Positions 55,854-64,000 of a stretch of DNA of 64,000 bases are shown here, piece by piece; within the stretch, counting starts at the first letter, position 1; every line of letters begins with the position of its first letter. The position numbers and the translations under genes are program-made. Under the pieces are notes generated by a model. That model was not told the origin of the DNA. It was given only the letters and a program-made list of their open reading frames with translations, and ran no database searches. Source of the stretch: Turnera subulata (lineage: Eukaryota; Streptophyta; Magnoliopsida; Malpighiales; Passifloraceae); assembly GCA_028386065.3 (NCBI GenBank), contig JAKUCV010003088.1, positions 1 through 64,000 of the forward strand, read 5' to 3'.

Positions 55854-56285
55854 AGTTAGGCAGTTCAAAGCATCTTTGAAAATTCGACCAAAAAAATGCA
55901 TATATAGATAAGATGTTCCAAAAACAATAGAAAATGAAAGACTTTACATATTGGATGCATCATATACAATTGCCTTAACATTGAAGTCAAGTACTTCTGC
56001 TTTTAATTTTTTGGGGGGGAAGACAGACTGGCTAACGGTAAAAAGCTCTGCTGCAGGTCGTGTTAAATTTGAGGCTTTTTTCAAACATCTCAGTCGCCTC
56101 CCCTGTGCGAAGCCCTATAGGATATACAACTAGGAACTATGATTAGAATGCATTTAAAATGATTGAATCTTATGATCAGCCACAGTAGGTAGGTCTCACA
56201 AATTTAATTAGAGGAATGACTTACATGACCTGTTGGATATCGTGGTAACGATGTTGCATTGTGTCTATGGTAATAGTGGCTCTGC

Positions 56286-56700
56286 TCCAAGCTTTTTTTT
56301 TTGGTCAAAAATAGAGATTTCATTGATTAAATTAAAACATTACAAGCATCACCAGGAGGTTACACAAGGATATAGGTCTAACAAAATTCACAAAGCACAT
56401 TGATGAAACTCGAAAAATACTGCCCGATTTTATTGAATGAATAGATTTGATTAGAGAGGATGGGCGTGAATAGTATCTGAATCTAGATATTTCAAAGTTA
56501 CACCATTTTCGGTAAATGGACCATGTAAAACACATATCAATTTTTTTTGAACACATATTAGTTGCTCTATGTTGTCCTAAGAAGGGATTTAAGGAAACAG
56601 AACAAACAACCACTTCACTGTCAAACCTAAAACTGAGTCGTTCCGGACAGACCGTGTTGTATGGCTCTAGTTGGGCTTTGCATAAGAACAAATGGAAACA
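56286..56700 (-). mobile_element. LINE 3' end fragment, antisense
   Basis: A T-run followed by GGTCAAAAATAGAGATTTCA is, on the minus strand, a typical plant LINE 3' terminus (ATGAAATCTCTATTTTTGAC plus poly(A)). How far it extends is uncertain. The 119-aa minus-strand frame here has no recognised RT motif. Confidence 0.5.
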
Positions 56701-58060
56701 GGCCTAAAGACCTTGATTTTATTTATAATATTCAGGTTACAAGAGATAAAGACAGCCTAAATGGCCGCGAGCTATAGATTTCCTACACTAGGCTCCTGCG
56801 GTCTTATAACTTCTGACTGTTGGCAGCAATTACAACAGAAGAGAGGAGAAGCACCTGCACACAGTGGCAGAGCTAGATATAATTCTTGGAGGGAGCCAAT
56901 ATAACATTTTATATATAATAATAAGGATTTATGTGAGAAAATAATATATGTAAGAGGGGCCAAATACATGTTACGATAGGACTTATATGAAAAAAATTAA
57001 AAGTTCAGGGACCATACAAGAATATTACAGTAAGACTTATATGGAATGTTTAAAAACTCTCAGCCCCTTAGGTCACCGCCAGCACACACTTTGAAGAAAT
57101 AAAGGGTAACCAGGGGCGAAAGATAAAAAGTTAGGAAGAGATGAGGATAACGAGAGATAAATTTAAAGGACTTCAAGCGTGTGAGAAATAAAAATAAAAA
57201 AATTAAAAGTAACCAGAGATGAAAATAAATGACATAAATGTAAAAAAATTTGTTAGGTGCTCTTGCCTATATGACTCCTAACAAAAGAAAATAATATAGA
57301 TCCAAGATAAAAACCATGCCCCCAATAATGTGAACTTTCTTCTTTTTTTCTTTAGCCCTAGTATTAGGTCAGCATATCTTTAAGGAACATCAACAAGTTG
57401 ATACTGATTTGAATTAGGAAGTATAAAGATTAAGGACTCCATCCCTAGAGTGTTGTGTTTCCAAAATTTAAACTCAAGATATCTTAAAGTAAAACAACTT
57501 CAACAAGTTTTTTTTTTTTTATTGATGTTGTTTTTTTTTATTTTTCATATGGTATCCGGAACTTTGTTTTGATTGATTTGGATTCGATCCGTTCGTGCGC
57601 ACCTTATAAGCGAGTCTTCCGATGATGATTTCGTACATACAGTTGAAACTTAGGAACATAAAACACAAGCCAATTCATTATTAGTAGAAAACAACTATAT
57701 GGGTCATTTACTGGACGCATAATCTAATAATAACTCAAACTTGGAATTTATTGCGCCAGGCCATCCGATTATTACTACTACTGTTATTCTCCATTTTAGT
57801 GCTCAGCCTATTTGGTTATTTCCATTTTACTCGTTTTCTATCGAAATGGAAATTGGAAAATATGGTTCGTGGCCCACACGTGCCACACGTGCAAAGGAAT
57901 GCTGGTGGGTGATCACACACAAAAGCGGGTCTTAATGATGGTCAAAAGCAAATCGCGAATTAGATGATTCGTTTTCCTTGGGGATGGGCCAAACTCGACC
58001 TTTCACGTGCATGGATGCCGCTTAACAGAGTGCGCCCCCTCGTTTATACAACAAATTTTT
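56701..58060. other. Intergenic, nothing convincing
   Basis: AT-rich with poly(T) runs. The only notable site is the closely spaced CACACGTGCC/ACACGTGC pair near 57875-57892 (ACGT-core, G-box-like). Confidence 0.5.
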
Positions 58061-58062
58061 AT

Positions 58063-58109
58063 GTACAACTTTTTTTTTTATTTCACCAAAAAAAAAGTAC
58101 AACTTTTTT
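58063..58109 (+). mobile_element. Minimal LINE tail with 13-bp TSD
   Basis: GTACAACTTTTTT is repeated on both sides of a remnant TTTATTTCACC plus A(9), the typical end of a plant LINE. Only about 20 bp of element remain. Confidence 0.6.
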
Positions 58110-60890
58110 AAAAAACAAAATATATTCAGGAACCAATTTCAGTTATTCGGTCCACAAATTTTTTAGTTCCCAATGCCGTCCACAAAAATTGCATATTGAA
58201 TTTTGGCCAACATACTATAAGTTAGACCTAGGAAAAACCGATTTTGACACGAACCCCATAAAAAAATTACCAGGTTTATAAATTTTTACATCGGCAAGTT
58301 AAACAGGTTGACCCATTGAAAATAAGGAGGTCAGGCTGTGTGATTGTAAATAGTTGGATATAACACGACACGATTATTATTTAGGTGTGGGTTGAAAATA
58401 AGGTTATAAAACCCGGCCTGGCCATTGACCCGTTTCCGGATCACGGTTACTTGGATTCAACCGGTCAGGCCAGTCCAGGTTTGACAACAATGGTTGAGAA
58501 ATCAATTTCTATTTACCTAGTAAACCCGACACAAACTCAACATAAATAAGTACAAGGTCTACTATAAGTTACATAATTAAAAAATTTAAAATGAATAAAA
58601 ATTAACAAACCTTTTACAATAGATTCCGTAAGAACCAAAGATTCGGTTTAGATCACAACTTACTAACAAACAAAATTGGTAATATGATATTTTCACAAGT
58701 CGAGAAGTTCTCCCAGATTGATCTAATATATATTATTTTTTCAGAACTGATTTAATCTTATATAATTAAAGTCAAGTTATATTATTACTTGTCGCGCCTT
58801 GTAACATTTGATTACATTATATAATCAAATCATAATCTGTTGAACATATCATATATCCACTAAAAACAATAATGAGTCATCCACTTATTAGTAGTCTATG
58901 AAAGCCATAGTGTGAAGTTAGATAATATCAGAAACGTTAGTAAATGTGGTGATCTTAAAACACTTTTTACTGATAAGTTGCGGGTTCACGCGTTGTATAT
59001 CCAACTTCCCAATGAAGATACGCGTTTATGTGTTGCCTATTTGGAAAAATTACAGCCGTGAATAGTATGGCATCCCAAAGGATAGAGATGTCCACGCTCG
59101 GTTCCAAAACAAGCACAAACTCGCTTCGCACGTTCGCCACGTGTACCCATGCACATGTTTCTGTTGGTTGCAAGACCTGCCAGCAAAACAGCACTCGCGT
59201 GAACACGTTAATCAATAGTGCGAGTGAGGAACGCGTTTCGCAGTGCAAGGCTGTAGGTGCCAAAAACATACGATGCTGGCCAATGGGATGGATACCATCC
59301 ACTCGCCAATAGTTGTCGTGCAGCAGACTGTCCCATCGCATGTAAGAATCCTTGCTTTCGAGATTTTTTTTGTTTGAGGGAAATTTTCTTTGGCCTCTTC
59401 TGTCGTTAAACATTTCTCGTCTTGTTTTTAACAGTAGTTCTTCCGTTGATCTAAAATGTCTTCCCTCTCTATTTAACCACGAATATGAAAAGAGAAAAAA
59501 AATGTTCTACTACGAACTTATTTTTCGGTGTGTCCTCGTCCTTAGGCGAAAAAAAAGCTCTTATTATTATTATGTTCTCAAGGATAAAACTATGCTTTAT
59601 TAATATTAATTAACATTAATAATATATTGGAGAATAAAATAATACTAATTTCTGTTTCACATATCACAATGATTCTTTCAACTGCTTTAGTTGAATTCAC
59701 CATGCTACTGTGAACTAAAATTTTACAGTCTTTAATCTGCCATGTATCACTGTTTTTTTTTTCTCATTCAATTATGTCTTTTTTCAGGGTTGCATTCAAG
59801 TAAGTAATCGACGGCGACAAAAAATGTGGAAGAAAAATAGGTCATAGTTACGGTCTCTTGGTTCCCAACTGATATTGTTCATAAATGATCCATGTAAGTA
59901 GTTTAACCAGGTTAATTTAAGTTAACTGTGGTACCTTCGCCGGAATAACTACTGCTAAATGGACACCATTAGTTAAGGAAACAATGTTAAAAGACACCAA
60001 ATTGATAGGTGACAGCTGTTTTTCTACGGAGGACACTGTTGTGGTCCAAATTTTGCCTAGATGCATCAAATCATTTGATGTCCATTTTTTTTGGTCAATC
60101 GTATGCCCAATTTTGGTATCTACTATAAACAAGCCTATATTCTTCTTTGAAACTTGAGGTAATTTTTTTCCTGGTCGAATTATATTTAACTTACTGGCAT
60201 ACGATAGCCGGAATCCGGGGGGGGGGGAGAGGCAGAAAGATATATGGCCATCAATGTCAATATCCTAACAACTTCCCATGTGCACAAGAATACTGTAGTA
60301 GTATTATTATTTACATATGGGGTTTTTATTAAATGTTAATGACACAGAATTAAGAGCGCCCGTTGAAATTACCCACCGCAAAAAAAAAAAACCAAGTTAC
60401 CACACCACCACACAAAAGTTACTACACACCGAATAAATAGCCAAAAAAATCAGGGAAGGAAAAAAAGGCCAACACAAAATTGCCAAATTGGTGAAATTGG
60501 ACAGTCACTTTACTGCACACACCCGCCCTCTTTTTCTCTGGCCCTTGCGCCCACTCATACACCCCTTCACACAATCACACACCATCTCTCTTACTCTATA
60601 TCACTACACCACCTTTTCCCTTGCTATTCTCTCCCAAACACACACTAGACACAACCCAAAACACCAACCACACCCTCTCCCTCTTTTTCTTTCCAAAAAA
60701 CCACACACTTGCTACTTTGCAACTTGCAACTTTCAACTTTCAACCAACAACCCCGGTCTTTCCAGTGGTAGTATACTACTACCCCTTCCTCTAAAACCGT
60801 TTTCCCACCAACAACTATTCACACGCTAATTCATACACATTTACATAAACAACAACAACACACACAACACACAACACAAAACACACTTTT
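58110..60890. other. Upstream intergenic region of the DUF620 gene
   Basis: No gene was recognised. 58967-59413 is open on the minus strand for 148 codons but shows no motif. 60480-60900 is very rich in CA/CT and probably contains the promoter and the start of the DUF620 leader. An ACGTG G-box-like site lies near 59139. Confidence 0.5.
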
Positions 60891-60904
60891 TTCCTTCTGT
60901 GCCT

Positions 60905-61100
60905 ATGAAGAAACCTACTCCTTCCTCACACTCCCATCCCTCTCTAGTCCTTACTCTTCCAGTGCTTTAAAACTGACTAGCGTCTCTCTCTCTCTCTCTC
61001 TCTCTCTATTTCAGTTTCGCCCTAGCGAGCTTTCCTCTTTTCTTTTTCTTTTTTGTTGTCGAATTCTCTTTCCGTTTCATTTTTGTCTTCGCGAGAAGAG
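60905..61100 (+). promoter_or_regulatory. 5' leader of the DUF620 gene: possible uORF and (CT)n
   Basis: An ATG at 60905 opens a 21-codon frame that stops at 60968-60970. A (CT)n run at 60983-61007 follows and ends in ATTTCAG, which could also act as a 3' splice site for a leader intron. The start of transcription is not known, so inclusion of the uORF in the mRNA is uncertain. Confidence 0.45.
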
Positions 61101-62922
61101 ATGGAGAGGAAGCAAGGGTTTTTCTCTGCGCTGAAAGACGAGGTGGTTCGCGGCCTGTCCCCGTCCAGGTCCCGGTCCCGGTCCCGCTCCTGCAGCCCGG
61201 CGAGGACGGTTTCGCCGATGTCGGGGCTGCTGCGGAGGAAGAAGAGCAGCACCAACCTCCACTCGTTGCAGCCGGCGGAGCAGCTGATCGCGAGATCCGG
61301 GAGCATGCGGCCGGTGGTCGGGGAGACGCTGACGCCGCTGATGGAAGGCCCGGATCCGGACGGAGGGGAGGCGAAGCGGGTCGGGTCGGGGATCGGGAGC
61401 TGGATGAAAGGGCAGCTGTCGAGGACTCCGTCGGTTACGAGCGCGGCTTGCCGGAGGTCTGATCTCAGGCTGTTGCTCGGGGTGATGGGCGCACCCCTGG
61501 CCCCGGTGCACGTTAGCACCATGGACCCCTTGCCCCTCCTCAGCATCAAAGACACTCCCATTGTGAGTGCTCCTCCTCCTTTGTCCTCTCTGCCTCTTTT
61601 TTTTTTGGCCACTTTACTCTTTTTGGTGTGGGACTGTTGTTTTTAAAGCATTTTCATTGGTCATGGGGTCCTTGGATACTTTGGTGCTAGTACTTTTTCG
61701 TAAATATTTCTTTTGGTTACCTTTTCTGTTTGGTTGGTGAGAAAAAACAGCAGAAAAAAAGTTTCTTGTTTCTCAGCATCTGTTTACAATGGAGAAATAA
61801 GCTTGAGATTACGTATGGCGACTGATTGTATTTCCTTTTGGTTGTTTTTGCAGGAAACTTCATCTGCGCAGTACATTTTGCAGCAGTACACGGCGGCATC
61901 TGGTGGGCAGAAGCTGCAGAACTCCATACGGAATGCTTATGCCATGGGGAAGCTGAGAATGATTGCTTCAGAGTTCGAGACTCCGACGAGGGTGATGAAG
62001 AACCGGAACGGTGCACGAGCCGCCGAGACAGGCGGGTTTGTGCTCTGGCAGATGAATCCAGACATGTGGTATGTTGAGCTTGCTGCTGGTGGTAGCAAGG
62101 TCCACGCTGGCTGTAATGGTAAGCTTGTTTGGCGCCATACACCTTGGCTCGGTGCCCACTCCGCCAAAGGGCCCGTCAGACCCTTGCGCCGAGCACTTCA
62201 GGTGAAGTTCTGGGTGCTAGTTTGTTTGTATTTTTTGCCTTGTTTATGGATTGGTATGCTTGTTCATCTGCTTACTTGGAGGAGGTTTCTTATTTCAGGG
62301 TCTTGATCCCAGAACCACAGCTAGTATGTTTGCTGATGCAAAGTGCATTGGGGAGAAGAATATAAATGGAGAGGATTGTTTTATCCTTAAGCTATGTGCT
62401 GATCCTCAGACACTGAAGGCTAGAAGTGAGGGTCCGGCAGAGATCATAAGGCATGTCTTGTTTGGCTACTTCAGCCAGAAGACTGGACTTCTCGTCCACA
62501 TGGAGGATTCACATCTGACCCGCATCCAGTCTAATGGTGGTGATGCGGTTTACTGGGAAACTACAATCAACTCATTTCTTGAGGATTACAGGCCGGTGGA
62601 GGGGATCATGATTGCCCACTCAGGGCGATCTGTGGTGACTCTTTACAGGTTCGGTGAGGTGGCAATGAGCCACACCAAGACCAAGATGGAGGAAGCTTGG
62701 ACTATTGAAGAGGTTGCATTTAATGTTCCAGGCCTTTCAGTGGATTGCTTTATTCCCCCAGCAGACTTGAGATCAGGATCGATTAGTGAAGCTTGTGAGT
62801 TGCCTCATGAAGAAAGGGGAAAGAGTGCAGTGGCATTGGCTGCACATCGGGCTAAAGTTGCAGCAATAGAGAAACCGCATGATTACTGCACCGATAACAT
62901 GATGTGGAGGATGGATGTCTGA
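61101..62922 (+). CDS. DUF620 family protein, three exons, 477 aa
   Basis: Exons 61101-61562, 61854-62201 and 62299-62922, with GT-AG introns (ATT|GTGAGT...TTGCAG|GAA and CAG|GTGAAG...TTTCAG|GGT), both phase 0. Residues 1-15 contain a short helix-like start (MERKQGFFSALKDEVVRGL). Residues 20-35 are an SRSRSRSRS run. The conserved DUF620 part follows: QYILQQYTAASGGQKLQNSI, GGFVLWQMNPDMWYVELAAG, GKLVWRHTPWLGAHSAKGPV, GEDCFILKLCADPQTLKARS, RHVLFGYFSQKTGLLVHMED and TKMEEAWTIEEVAFNVPGLS. Length is normal for the family and all splice sites are intact. No enzymatic role is established for DUF620. It looks functional and is the only clear host gene in the window. Confidence 0.95.
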
Positions 62923-64000
62923 GTAAGGATAGAGTTAAATTAGAGCAATTGTTTATATTATTAGGTTAATTGACTAACCCATCACAAGTTACAAGGTAGG
63001 AGTTCAAGTCAATTTTTGGACTTAAAGGATTTGCCTCTGTTTAATCTGTAAATAGAGCGTAATCATTCACAGGTTCTAAACGGACCTGGATGAATCTTTA
63101 TCCTCTTAATGCAGAATCCAGCTACGGGGTTGGAGCTCGGTTTTCCAGTTAGGGATTAGAGCAAATGGAGGTTTTTTTAGCTTACCTTCCATGTTTGAGG
63201 GAGGTGGAGAAAGCTTTAACTTAGCTGATCCATTGACCTTTCCTGTAGTTCTACTAATCTATTTGCTTCAATGCTTACGCCAGTAGTTGTAAGAAGGGAA
63301 ACAGCTACTGGCCTACTGAGTTTAACGCCTAATGTTTAGCTTCTTCCTTTTTCTGATTTGCGGGTTTGTTAATCTTGGTGTGCTTTTTGTTCTTTTCTTG
63401 GGTTTCGAAGGAAATGGAAACTTCTGTATTTGATGAATGCTAGACAGGGTAAATGAAACGGACTAGTTTCTTATTATGTGTTGACAGACCACTGAATGCT
63501 TATAAATGCAGATATCATCTTTCATTCACTGTACCCTGTTGAATCTTTAATTTCATTGCTTCTTGTTATTCAATGCGCAGTTAAGAGTTTCTCCATTCGT
63601 GCGTTTTGTGAATACACTGAACTTCATATTGAGATCTCTTATAATTTTGCAGTTACAAAATATTTATGTTTTGTGGATGGATCGATTCCTAACCCTTTCC
63701 TGATATAATAAAGGGATAAAAATGATTTTAACTAGTACTATTACTACTCGGCTTCTCTGTCATTTAGCCCTTTCTTCTTTTGACCACCTCTCCGTCATTT
63801 AGTCTGGAGCATTTAGTTGTGACACCGGAAAAAGGTCTCGGTGGCCGTCACTTTGGTATCGATTTCCTTCTTTTAAGTATTCTTGGTGGGTCAGACAGCT
63901 TTTCCAACTTTACGACTACTACCTGTTTATGGACTAGGATTTCCTTGTTTTTTTTTTTTAATCTGAAGAGCAGAAAAATATAAAGTAGAATGCGGATTCC
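62923..64000. other. 3' flank of the DUF620 gene
   Basis: Probable 3' UTR then intergenic DNA. ATAATAAAGG near 63704 could serve as a polyadenylation signal for a long 3' UTR, but a nearer site cannot be excluded. No other gene was seen. Confidence 0.5.

Noticed and set aside
58967..59413. 148-aa minus-strand ORF
   Set aside because: No recognised motif, no splice or promoter support, and the plus strand is also open over 59028-59312.
61022..61612. 196-aa minus-strand ORF opposite the first DUF620 exon
   Set aside because: Shadow of a GC-rich coding exon; the plus strand has the family match and splice sites.

Overview
The window is nuclear DNA from a flowering plant, probably a eudicot (inference). 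Evidence: Ty1/Copia and Ty3/Gypsy LTR retrotransposons with typical plant primer sites and polypurine tracts, a plant Helitron, a Mutator-like element, a cytokinin-type isopentenyltransferase pseudogene, and an intron-containing gene of the plant-specific DUF620 family at the right edge. One assembly gap of 544 N lies at 14615-15158. About 80% of the window is transposable-element DNA, inserted one into another. I reconstructed the order from target-site duplications (TSDs) that I could read directly.

Left part (1-9127): an LTR fragment sits in the end of a Copia element, which sits in a reversed Gypsy LTR. Next comes a broken Helitron replication-protein exon, split by a 4-kb solo Gypsy LTR (TSD GGATA). 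That solo LTR carries a stretch that looks mitochondrial. A complete but decayed minus-strand Copia element (9128-17204) follows, then AT-rich tandem repeats and an adenylate isopentenyltransferase pseudogene (18211-19113). A MULE-like element with long terminal inverted repeats and a 10-bp TSD occupies 19543-21478. A solo Gypsy LTR (22004-25390, TSD GCATA) splits an unrecognised coding remnant. A non-autonomous Gypsy element (28137-34814, TSD GGGAG) is rich in minisatellites and has a tandem duplication at its left end.

Middle (35701-51546): one 15.8-kb Copia element (TSD GTTAT) hosts a Gypsy element (39408-47365, TSD CTGAA) and a solo LTR (48920-50462, TSD TATAC). A concatemer of foldback units sits at the end of the Gypsy 3' LTR. 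The most interesting content is here. Both the host Copia and the nested Gypsy carry, on the strand opposite to their own genes, an intact 227-codon ORF. The two proteins align without gaps at about 73% identity (165/227 by eye) although many shared residues use different codons, which indicates selection on the protein. Each has its own minus-strand TATA box. The protein joins an unknown N-terminal region to the first part of a LINE-type endonuclease fold. The Gypsy copy has a second antisense gene with a basic nuclear-localisation-like region and a coiled coil. The Copia host also carries an array of short hairpins that share a YNGAA loop.

Right part (51550-64000): an RNase H-like remnant, quiet AT-rich intergenic DNA with tiny LINE tails, then the only clearly functional host gene, a three-exon DUF620 gene (61101-62922, 477 aa), with a pyrimidine-repeat leader and a possible upstream ORF. 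The host gene and the TE genes show no functional link.
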